Origin: Haloferax elongans ATCC BAA-1513
GTDB taxonomy: Archaea > Halobacteriota > Halobacteria > Halobacteriales > Haloferacaceae
NCBI RefSeq assembly: GCF_000336755.1
Contig: NZ_AOLK01000005.1
Location: 1-44,902 of the forward strand
Direction of reading: 5' to 3'
Length of the DNA: 44,902 nucleotides
The position numbers and the translations under genes are program-made. The notes under the pieces were generated by a model that ran no database searches, was not told where the DNA came from, and worked only from the letters and a program-made list of their open reading frames with translations. Positions 34,401 through 39,041 of the stretch are shown here, piece by piece; within the stretch, counting starts at the first letter, position 1; each line of letters begins with the position of its first letter.

Positions 34401-34781
34401 CGGGAAGGGTTTGGAGAGTCGTTTCAGACCGATTCGTGGGTAGTTCCCGGTGATGACTTTCCGGAGTTCGCCAAACCAGTAGTCGTCGGGCATCCCCCAG
34501 ACGAATTTCAGTTTTTTTCCATCGTACCAGATTTCGTAGGAGAACGGTGGTGGGTTCTCTTCTTTGTCGAGGAGTCGACGTAGTCGGGTTCGCTTGACGG
34601 TGACATCTTGGAACGCCGAAATCACTTCAGGGCCGTATCGCTGGCCGGGGCCGCCCTTGTAGGGGCGTGCCTTGATGAAGTTATAGTCAAGGTCGTTCAG
34701 TCGCCCAGCGAGTTGCTGGAGGAGTTCGTCGGTGACGGGTTGTGCTTTGTACGAATCGTCAGAGAGGAATGGGAAGTTCAT
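25437..34781 (-). CDS. Giant fusion protein: VirD4/HerA-type motor ATPase, nuclease-like segment, zinc cluster and TOPRIM primase-like region
   Basis: A 3114-residue protein from ATG 34781, with no frameshift. Residues 1-370 are an unassigned N-terminal region. After a Thr/Asp/Pro-rich linker, the motor domain has Walker A GMTGMGKST (634-642), FIDPKGD soon after, and Walker B LIDEF (907-911) followed by AMQNPSQIKEQ, the order in TraD/VirD4/HerA-type DNA pumps. Residues about 1235-1320 (ERPDAKGELPG, then DITIEAETSGKKPTRTLKNL) resemble a PD-(D/E)XK fold. An Asp/Glu-rich linker spans about 1848-2030 and a Cys-rich zinc cluster about 2090-2215 (PCDECGDE, CDHCAE, CAEC, CRWCE). A TOPRIM-like region has VIITEGIADAIAAHE (Glu 2414) and LLIQDNE (2458-2464). 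The C-terminal 80 residues look like a winged helix. It lies 12 bp after a membrane-protein gene. Confidence 0.8.
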   Translation of the reverse strand: MNFPFLSDDSYKAQPVTDELLQQLAGRLNDLDYNFIKARPYKGGPGQRYGPEVISAFQDVTVKRTRLRRLLDKEENPPPFSYEIWYDGKKLKFVWGMPDDYWFGELRKVITGNYPRIGLKRLSKPFPGVREGQYVAGGELKLEENRYRPIKGLGPDAPGGFPPDKAALRALTSALIGQNDSTAIAQVVFTPAGDNWREGGLYVRGADRVASDLKEGEVVESHINPYIKDPSEKHLRIAKAIEDQADESGFYVNIRYFVFGNTEEFVVKEANSIGNAFRSTYQNQEFGQRFGQVPYQKKDLIPKLEMTAGREWERRKKQNSVALTIPELAAVAHIPNGDIDTPNVEWTRRALTSQAPAAAPRKVRSIDPLPYDQYGHERAAADDNLTNTVPELPAGNEDAVAAPGETVEASETGDTDTDETPAIDGTTIDGTDTRDIADDDAPTARTKTVASSKDESKPQPPSAQWEGEKRDGFRKFADLFQSGELTREDIREKFNENEAEVLISKLEREVAYREEHGYEVETDDGKTVYQKEDSGRNLPAPVREAEGFDFTPVGVEREWCRDPHTNEDRAYEVKVHADDGNVYMGSDVRQELIDVHTDHPESPIWLGWLKDNRVGFHEIGVDVEQAFRHMVIFGMTGMGKSTSEKNILNQIARKGHGFCFIDPKGDTIDDLMRELPEERMDDLIYIEPGSKDFDLVVGLNFFETASSPTERAYDREVSSIVDDLTSILKAGDYWGPKMEGITTNIARAMIRSDKPFTLLDMYYVLQSKPSREAFAELVHREGMEKSTDYDLEDVDTEDERAKTIDAMKNIQGYTKQIAKMDYEEVDAVVRRIQHWVEDPIARGIVAHRDGTVNLSDAVEDNKIILVKVNVSSDDIKQVVTTAVLRRIWATIQERDEEEHARNPFFTLIDEFDDVVSDEMGIGKMLSKARSGKMGITIAMQNPSQIKEQTRKEIFGNSRTMASFGIGEPDDADIIQRRFEEEVTERMVQDIPQYNIFTRIAMEENGESILSDTLPLATFADYPPLRSREERKEYIQQSLDRHGVPPLETKLEETAMLIHDIGSDEGTQRELLQAIREVQIERDTEAVAIRAVAERFEERTGRSFDDYPGGLELSREHVRRYVPTENVEDIYDPEEEIERDEDEAAYVSLHELRPDDVDDVEDGQDLTAAREAYTEIVADGPKMHTLESTEGAISLTEAGHQFILDADQGMTSPSQLHRELLAHSFDWFARMDYSVSIVPQLVKQERPDAKGELPGEIDHSSPRRIRDSINELEQEYPLPYGFSGARDITIEAETSGKKPTRTLKNLVRAYRQDKKCVYVVPDGRIRKNTASDAVAQRLYGILADPAYIRDYNEYVDDEGETCVERTLYNKPDYLPLSDDEDEQKFALIRKGKQATWIDQDGDLVLFDQQGADGKQRGRIVPEELSNASANAFESWGRYDKYEDEWVVYANSVEQRYDTLEELEQDWQRVYQPFYPEMEFGGEVPDENDWEIVIIPASPDKPNPLVEAADDTMPQVYDGESLTPLIPKDHWDGEFRDTFATELLYDYDHTAQAASELDDEAATPAQVRLNDILANYYMSYEAFRDGDEPLPKIDYLYYPDADFGGKNPMSRRFWEKVWNAANTAHETPLNYQVLTKAIENGVAMMDLHEEAIEAAVKTGHLIHTDEGYFLAPPRGTHAKLVLHGRPEDFVERDHWVEVWTGMGASPGDTVAQQFFESMAFGHGPFTDTDATKPRVEAAVHIALQRETLEEAEMEGGQDGYRLPPRDVPESWKAVWDFAGADYDQEIQDLGIVPIVKNTFGMDDDEVDEIKEEMERSIAAGILVEETIGYRLADPLGEDDIDWELYETYYEEETSTDEPAETTPASGQGDEADDEEDHGPIVPERPPPEPEDAPTDEDVAAAFAEGVPSAQDDEDEDLVLDEPDTSSTLDLDDPTQDETESKPIELDDPTESVADEGAGDAESKPIVIDAESSTEESEAETEPAVDADGDESEANSEEEDEEPEVDSEPDTGALSPTEPTDDSDDYADLTNTLAHELDFVPTEGEPDGWEDTFTAAVDYYHDQIDAPIPKNKAFNDLLDHLRDEYTEACEAHPTYVEGCTDCVMVGPCDECGDETHIAHIEWRPCVNDNDEDYTYHYAVEPGCDHCAEVLTCAECADVATDGEDEHGAVPEDITVVERVGCRDHRGWTDESDDCRWCETNTYQTPLLRLPETAREYYCGPDWPQRADLFRGLSGNLDEATDLVAADLESHSAHRHLGDRDTIGRGWTDHTANSKKLGWIPGKWRAGVDHLLDEGYTPTQLIATGLFRPDYARIARYLSDEHDTTVEMEDLPEYDLSEVPDREKVRSVWRGRYLFPYHDEDGQVRYCMSRTQKGRPHPNDYRSDAKYLKQKLTDANYCEEPIYGVDTIREGRPVIITEGIADAIAAHELELPAISPVTTQFKDAVKFRLLDILAEHDVSTTLLIQDNEAASFNLLDEADIDVDDLTERMTARNELSGEDLREYIRDQRDEGASRRGPIGEALEIGYGGPGEQGALATAAYLTERGVDCIMVELPRIAGRKVDLDDYLTDRFYEVAPPSPGLTTLVDTWRAASDDEEQWYEDRLDGITNHPDELPVLSWINESIAWQEAYVDYAYPDWFTAGPPSAGDDEWHETDGEVTIDPISPTSEEDLAREDSDDLSEEMYFMFDDLLHWAFILRDKGHTSFPLYKEWRSKKTGALSAGDFAAKDAGIGPNDPLTLSIELGLGRFPLLGSHVAAVEGLYGEASQSRAAETYWVGDDDGALSRVTPLFEGLKMFDPRSHPDYAQTVAGMRQRDVANRQDEWLDDDAIGDDIDDRFGSSIGGPSDLFGYSLAEITGKTKGYRGPHPHKHFGDSENYFVMLSNEVAYDHKRKATFNALTYFAHLTKVRGDNNIEGPFTDEEILQTWVRVKDKHNFISDDDRVPRRAFIHAAKDMGIASADEVETVTRETRNGSTYTRDELPVELWNETVEQFPKTYGVDSGYSRIVTEADFVVDGLTQENSMERFAEYHITDEKEIPEDSPVDFLYVKTKVAHEAYQAFCEANGVEPKRIGKIGELVDAVGCEKSRRQIGEKYAKNILDGATLTESGWQLYKLLETTDE

Positions 34782-34793
34782 ACGTGGATTTGG

Positions 34794-35189
34794 CTACAGG
34801 AGGAATGCAAAGAGACCGCCGCGGCACGAAGCAGGATAGATGAGGTAGAACATCAGCGCGAAGACGCTCGCGATGAGAGTGCCGACAATCGAGAACCGCT
34901 CGAGGACGTTGCGAATCTGGAGTCCCATCTGCTTCCGATTAGGTTTGGTCACGCGATGTCTGATGAAGTGGGCTACGACCGGGCTACTGACGGTTCCAAC
35001 TATTCCAAGGATTACCCCGCCTGTCGCGTTCTGGAAGACATACGGGACATATGTTGGGCAAGAGCTAGGACCGAGACCTACTTGCAGAATTGATAATGAA
35101 GCGTGTATCAATTGAATTCCGATGTATTTCAATGAAACAATGTCATAAGTCTTACGCGGTTTTAGATTTTTTACTTTGTGATTACTCAA
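34794..35189 (-). CDS. Small multi-span membrane protein, operon partner of the giant fusion
   Basis: Up to 131 residues, ending 12 bp before the giant gene. Hydrophobic segments are IQLIHASLSILQVGL, GGVILGIVGTVSSPVVAHFI and FSIVGTLIASVFALMFYLIY, with a basic loop (RHRVTKPNRKQ) between the last two. It is therefore predicted to cross the membrane two or three times. The start is uncertain: the longest frame begins at TTG 35189 and an ATG occurs only late in the frame. In conjugation systems the coupling ATPase is tied to the membrane by its own helices or a small partner; the giant protein has no obvious membrane span, so this protein could be its anchor. That role is inference. Confidence 0.55.
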   Translation of the reverse strand: MSNHKVKNLKPRKTYDIVSLKYIGIQLIHASLSILQVGLGPSSCPTYVPYVFQNATGGVILGIVGTVSSPVVAHFIRHRVTKPNRKQMGLQIRNVLERFSIVGTLIASVFALMFYLIYPASCRGGLFAFLL

Positions 35190-35384
35190 GAATATTGATA
35201 ATGAGAATTAGCTGTAGTGCATATTTGAGATGGGGGCCAAACTAGGAAGACGGCGTAGTTGTGCAGAACTCGATAACATTAGACACATCGCGTCAATAGA
35301 TGCCAGTCTTCACCCCCTCGACAAGGGATCTTCGACGACCCCCGCGTCTTGTCTGAAGACAGCAGCACTCAAGTTCAGGTTACT

Positions 35385-35612
35385 ATGGGAACTCAAGCTG
35401 ATCCCGGCGGAGGCGGTGACAACGACCTCGTAGAGGCTATCGGACTGCATATCCTCGGGGAGACATCCCTCGGAAAAGCTGCTGAGCACGCCGGTGTCTA
35501 CCGCTGGGAGATGGGGTCTATCTTGAAGAAAGCCGGTGTAGACCGTCGGTACGGTCCTCGTTCTCGGAACGAGCTTGACGAAGAAGTCAAGACAGCGCTG
35601 GATCTCGAATGA
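35385..35612 (+). CDS. UPF0175-like antitoxin, apparently orphan
   Basis: A 75-residue protein from ATG 35385 (a TTG at 35349 is possible). The segment EAIGLHILGETSLGKAAEHA followed by GVYRWEMGSILKKAGV is the helix-turn-helix signature of UPF0175, the antitoxin family normally followed by a PIN/DUF3368 toxin. Here the downstream 90 bp shows only a short broken frame (SVALVFDESCLAGHRG) that might be a toxin remnant, before the convergent regulator gene. It is therefore either a solitary antitoxin that can neutralise incoming toxins or the leftover of a decayed module. Confidence 0.65.
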   Translation: MGTQADPGGGGDNDLVEAIGLHILGETSLGKAAEHAGVYRWEMGSILKKAGVDRRYGPRSRNELDEEVKTALDLE

Positions 35613-35695
35613 GGAAGACTCTGTAGCCCTTGTTTTCGATGAAAGTTGTCTTGCCGGTCATCGGGGACCGGGAGCTTGACCGGGGTGCAATATGA

Positions 35696-36109
35696 CTACT
35701 GCTGTTCTGGACGGGGCGCGTTCTCGTACTTGACCATCTTCTCGGGCTTGTCGGAGATGGTCTCGTAGATCTGCTGGAGCGTCTCCTCAGCGGCGAGCAG
35801 ATTGTGGTCCTCAAGGAATGTTCGACCGTCCTCGGTCAGGCTGTAGAACTTCCAGGGATAGCCCTGTCGGCGCTGGTCGTCGTCGAGTGCGACTTCTTTG
35901 ACGATGCCGGCGTCGATCAACTTCTGGATGTGCTTGTAGACGGTGGCATCGCTGACGCTGGGGTTGAGCTCCTCGAGTTCATACATCGACGGTAGTTGCT
36001 TGGGGTGTTGGAGGATGTTATTGACGAGCGCGAACCGCGTCTGCTGGGTGACGAAATGGATGAGTTCACGGGAACTCTCTCCGCCGGCGGTTCCCAGATC
36101 GGTACTCAT
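35696..36109 (-). CDS. Winged-helix transcription regulator
   Basis: A 137-residue protein from ATG 36109. Residues 20-90 form a winged helix: RFALVNNILQHPKQLPSMYE, PSVSDATVYKHIQKLIDAGI, then the wing GYPWKFYSLTEDGRTFLEDH. This arrangement is typical of haloarchaeal PadR/ArsR-like regulators. The C-terminus is polar and ends in EQQ. A perfect 16-bp palindrome and a related near-palindrome lie 32-63 bp upstream of its start, most likely its own operator. It is convergent with the UPF0175-like gene, and no target gene besides itself is evident. Confidence 0.75.
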   Translation of the reverse strand: MSTDLGTAGGESSRELIHFVTQQTRFALVNNILQHPKQLPSMYELEELNPSVSDATVYKHIQKLIDAGIVKEVALDDDQRRQGYPWKFYSLTEDGRTFLEDHNLLAAEETLQQIYETISDKPEKMVKYENAPRPEQQ

Positions 36110-36140
36110 ACATCACAGTTCACACTCTGACGCAAAGTAG

Positions 36141-36172
36141 TTTACTCTAGAGTAAATCACTCTGGGGTAAAC
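36141..36172. promoter_or_regulatory. Palindromic operator TTTACTCTAGAGTAAA plus degenerate second copy
   Basis: TTTACTCTAGAGTAAA at 36141-36156 is a perfect palindrome. The adjoining ATCACTCTGGGGTAAA (36156-36171) is a related half-conserved copy with the same spacing. They lie just upstream of the 35696 regulator, at the position expected for a promoter. Confidence 0.7.
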
Positions 36173-36349
36173 CAGAATGGATCTGAATACTTCTCGAAGA
36201 GCCACGTCCTCAAGCGGGAGTATGAAGACGAGGAGGATCCGTTCGGCTGGATGCAGGACGGTGTCTTCGAACTGTTCGAACAGGAAGGCTGACTGTACCA
36301 ATGGTGGACCCAGGAGGACCTTGTTGACGTGACCGAGGAACTCCCGTGA
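36167..36349 (+). pseudogene. Gene fragment with coding-like composition, interrupted by a stop
   Basis: A frame beginning near 36167 reads GSEYFSKSHVLKREYEDEED then PFGWMQDGVFELFEQEG up to a TGA at 36290-36292, and continues in the same frame with LYQWWTQEDLVDVTEELP to a second TGA at 36347-36349. Codon choice is like that of real genes here, but there is no start codon and the 5' end is lost into the operator region. It is probably the tail of a lost gene. The family is not recognised. Confidence 0.4.
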
Positions 36350-36491
36350 CGTCAGGCGGAATCGACATTCTTGACCGAATTACTAGTGTGTAAGTGCCGG
36401 GTCACTATCGGTTCCAAATCACGTCTTCATAGCGGCTGTTGGTGGGTGCTGGTTTTACTGGCAACAGTAGTGTGTCTGACAGAGCAATCGA

Positions 36492-36519
36492 AAATAGCCT
36501 ATTTCAGAATAGCCTATTC
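36492..36519. promoter_or_regulatory. Two tandem near-palindromes with 15-bp spacing (operator)
   Basis: AAATAGCCTATTT (36492-36504) and GAATAGCCTATTC (36507-36519) are near-palindromes starting 15 bp apart, just upstream of the second DUF234-type ATPase gene. No similar sites were seen upstream of its paralogue at 12.1 kb. Confidence 0.55.
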
Positions 36520-36570
36520 TAAATTTGGTTATTCGGCATGATTAACTTCTTGGGAGAATATATGGTGTTC

Positions 36571-37956
36571 ATGGAACGCTTTGTGGATCGGGAGGTCGAA
36601 CTATCTCGGCTGCGAGAGTGCTACGCGTCCGACAGCCCAGAGATGATTGTCATCTTTGGACGGCGTCGTCTCGGAAAGACGCAACTCGTTCAACACTCAC
36701 TCACGCAGAGAGATGATGCCGTCGTATACCAAGCGACGCAGACGACACCACAGGTGCAACTCGACGAATTTGTTGACGCCGCCTCAGGTTCCTTCCCTGG
36801 AATTGAACACATCAAACAGAATTGGGAGTCACTACTCGGGTACCTCGTCGAACAAGGAGGAATTGTCGTACTCGACGAGTTCCCATATCTCATCGACGCC
36901 GACAAGAGCGTCCCTTCGGTGATTCAGCGATTGTGGGACCAACGCCTCCAGAACACGAGTGGGACACTCATTCTCGTTGGGTCATCGATTAGTATGATGG
37001 AGGAAGCAACGCTATTAGGAAACAGCCCGCTTTACGGGCGATTCACCGAGAAAATCGATCTCCGACAACTCGGATTTGCTGCTGCCCAAGAGTTCTTCCC
37101 AGAAAGCTACACGCCTGAAGACCGAATTTTTGCATGGGGCGTCTTCGGTGGTGTTCCATACTATCTCGATGGCATCGATCTTGATCACGACCTTGGAACC
37201 GTGATTTCTGAATCACTCCTCTCACAGCGGGGATATCTCCATAACGAACCGGAGTACGTCCTCCGAACTGAGTTAACTGAGCCGAATCGGTACTTTGCGA
37301 TTCTCAAGGCCATCGCGGCAGGGAATACCACGTCAAATGAGATTGCACAGATGGTTGGGATCGACGGAAAGCAGATTTCGACCTACACCCAGAAACTAGA
37401 GCGCCTTCGGCTCATCGAACGCGAAGTTCCACTCACAGAAGAGAAAGCTCGCTCCCGCCGTGGCCGCTACCGGATTCTCGACCCACTGTTTCGGTTCTGG
37501 TTCCGATTTGTCTACGGGAACGAAGACCGATACGAGCGATTGGGCGACGAAGCGTATGAGGCAGTCATCGAGCCTGAACTCCCTGACTTCGTGAGTTCAC
37601 AATTTGAAGTCCTCTGCCAAGACGCGCTTACTGGACTGTACCCGGATAAAACGTTCTTAGATATCGGCCGGTGGTGGTACAAAGAACACGAAGTCGACGT
37701 CGTCGGTTTCACTACGGAGGGGACGATGGTCGTCGGCGAGTGTAAATTCACGAACGCCCCGCTCGACTACAGTGCTCTTGAGTCACTCGAAGAACACACA
37801 GAAGAAATCAGATGGACCCCTGACAGTGGCGGACATATCGGCAAAGAGTATGCACTGTTTACTCGGAGTGGGGCGACCCAAACTGTCCGAGAAGCAGTTG
37901 CAAAGCGGGACGACTTGCAGCTGTTTGGGTTAGATGAAATAACCAATAACGTGTAG
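36571..37956 (+). CDS. Archaeal AAA ATPase with C-terminal DUF234-type nuclease-like domain (copy 2)
   Basis: A 461-residue protein from ATG 36571 (MERFVDREVELSRL), chosen by alignment with the paralogue; ATGs at 36538 and 36562 are also possible. Walker A is IFGRRRLGKT, Walker B IVVLDEFPYL, sensor strand LILVGSSISMM. A winged helix follows (NTTSNEIAQMVGIDGKQIST). The C-terminal nuclease-like part shows FEVLCQDALTG, RWWYKEHEVDVVGF, then VVGECKFTNAPLD. The same residues stand in the paralogue at 10.7-12.1 kb, but overall divergence is large, so the two were not duplicated recently. Tandem near-palindromes precede the gene. The family is common in archaeal mobile regions and has no agreed role. 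Confidence 0.85.
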   Translation: MERFVDREVELSRLRECYASDSPEMIVIFGRRRLGKTQLVQHSLTQRDDAVVYQATQTTPQVQLDEFVDAASGSFPGIEHIKQNWESLLGYLVEQGGIVVLDEFPYLIDADKSVPSVIQRLWDQRLQNTSGTLILVGSSISMMEEATLLGNSPLYGRFTEKIDLRQLGFAAAQEFFPESYTPEDRIFAWGVFGGVPYYLDGIDLDHDLGTVISESLLSQRGYLHNEPEYVLRTELTEPNRYFAILKAIAAGNTTSNEIAQMVGIDGKQISTYTQKLERLRLIEREVPLTEEKARSRRGRYRILDPLFRFWFRFVYGNEDRYERLGDEAYEAVIEPELPDFVSSQFEVLCQDALTGLYPDKTFLDIGRWWYKEHEVDVVGFTTEGTMVVGECKFTNAPLDYSALESLEEHTEEIRWTPDSGGHIGKEYALFTRSGATQTVREAVAKRDDLQLFGLDEITNNV

Positions 37957-38106
37957 CCCACAGTTCTTGGAAGTCTGAGGTGCAAGTATCCCGATGGTTC
38001 ACCAATCATTCTCGACGTCACTCGAATCGACCAAACAACTTTGCTGTGGCACCGTGTGGACACTACTGGAGACAGACTGTGTCACATGCGTCTCCACAAT
38101 CCCCCT

Positions 38107-38259
38107 ATGACGAGTGATTCGACGGCACTTGGTCGATGCCCTGACTGCGGCGAAGAGATTGAGGCATACCAGTCGATCATCGAGTTCGAGGATGGCGATG
38201 GGACAACTGGCGTGTTTGCAGAGTGCTACTCATGCGACGAAGTTGTCCGCCCAGAGTGA
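38107..38259 (+). CDS. Small zinc-ribbon protein (intact copy)
   Basis: A 50-residue protein from ATG 38107. It has RCPDCGEEIEAYQSIIEFED and then FAECYSCDEVVRPE, i.e. C-x-x-C ... C-x-x-C, a minimal zinc ribbon of a kind frequent in haloarchaea. It stands alone between the ATPase gene and the DUF6788-like gene. A degenerate copy at 43451-43604 keeps most of the nucleotide sequence. Such tiny zinc proteins often act as regulators or RNA/DNA-contacting proteins, but nothing specific is known here. Confidence 0.7.
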   Translation: MTSDSTALGRCPDCGEEIEAYQSIIEFEDGDGTTGVFAECYSCDEVVRPE

Positions 38260-38414
38260 CGAAGTGGCGCTACTTGTCCACGAGGGGGAATAGGCTTGCG
38301 TCCGAATGTTAGTTGACTCATCGAAGCACGTTGTAACGTAGCGCGAAACTTGTTGATATACCAGTTTCGAGTAGCGTTACAACCAAACGAAAACGGGAAG
38401 TCGGCATCAGCAGT

Positions 38415-38454
38415 TTAACCAACAAAATTTTTGATTAGTCCTTGTGTTGGTTAA
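38415..38454. promoter_or_regulatory. Inverted repeat TTAACCAACA...TGTTGGTTAA (operator copy 2)
   Basis: Perfect 10-bp arms at 38415-38424 and 38445-38454. It ends 16 bp before the start of the DUF6788-like gene, so a bound protein would cover the promoter. Confidence 0.8.
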
Positions 38455-38470
38455 CACGAGGCAGCTGCCG

Positions 38471-38794
38471 ATGTCCTACGAACCACCGACGCCGCCGACG
38501 AATCTCCCCACGGAAGTCGTCAACGCCCTCAACAAGTTGGGGCAGGACCGCCTTCGGGACGTTGCTCACTATGCCGAAGAGTTGGCCGAACACAAGGAGC
38601 GCGAGGGTCGTCTCGAGGAAGAGTCACCGGAAGGTGAGTTCGAAGAACGGTCGGACGACCTTCCAGACGATGTCCCCACGAAGGCGACGATCACCATCAA
38701 AGAGATCAACGACAACCGCTACTACTACTGGCAGTGGAGAGAGGGAGACAAAATCAAGTCCAAGTATAAAGGCCCGGTCAATTCTGATAAGTAG
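38471..38794 (+). CDS. DUF6788-like small protein
   Basis: A 107-residue protein from ATG 38471 (MSYEPPTPPTNLPTEVVNAL). An upstream TTG at 38444 lies inside the operator and is rejected. The first half has a helix ending in a charged coiled region (LRDVAHYAEELAEHKEREGR); the second half ends in RYYYWQWREGDKIKSKYKGP, the pattern I associate with DUF6788, a short beta domain found in archaeal and phage/plasmid proteins. It follows directly after the TTAACCAACA inverted repeat. No partner gene follows; downstream are origin-2 repeats. It may be a regulator or a small nucleic-acid-binding protein. Confidence 0.65.
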   Translation: MSYEPPTPPTNLPTEVVNALNKLGQDRLRDVAHYAEELAEHKEREGRLEEESPEGEFEERSDDLPDDVPTKATITIKEINDNRYYYWQWREGDKIKSKYKGPVNSDK

Positions 38795-38825
38795 GAAGGA
38801 CAACTTCCGTGGGCTCGAAGGACGC

Positions 38826-39014
38826 CACACCCCGTGTGCGAAATGATTTTTCTCATCACTAAGGGGCCCGTGTGAGAGATGAATCGAATGACAAGTTGAG
38901 AGGGGACACACCCCGTGTGCGAAATGAAATTTTGCATATGAATGTCATACACATCTAGTAAATCAAACTATTCGTCAGGGAAAGCCCACACACACACCGT
39001 GTGCGAAATGAATT
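38826..39014. repeat. Origin-2 ORB-like repeats downstream of orc1 copy 2
   Basis: Copies of CACACCCCGTGTGCGAAATG occur at about 38826-38847, 38867-38884 (degenerate), 38907-38930 and 38993-39014. They lie in the 3' flank of the second orc1 gene, all in one orientation. The repeat differs from the origin-1 family but has the same plan of a dyad with a short G- or C-run. Confidence 0.75.
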
Positions 39015-39041
39015 CGACGCCGTCGTCGCCGTCTTTTCGTG

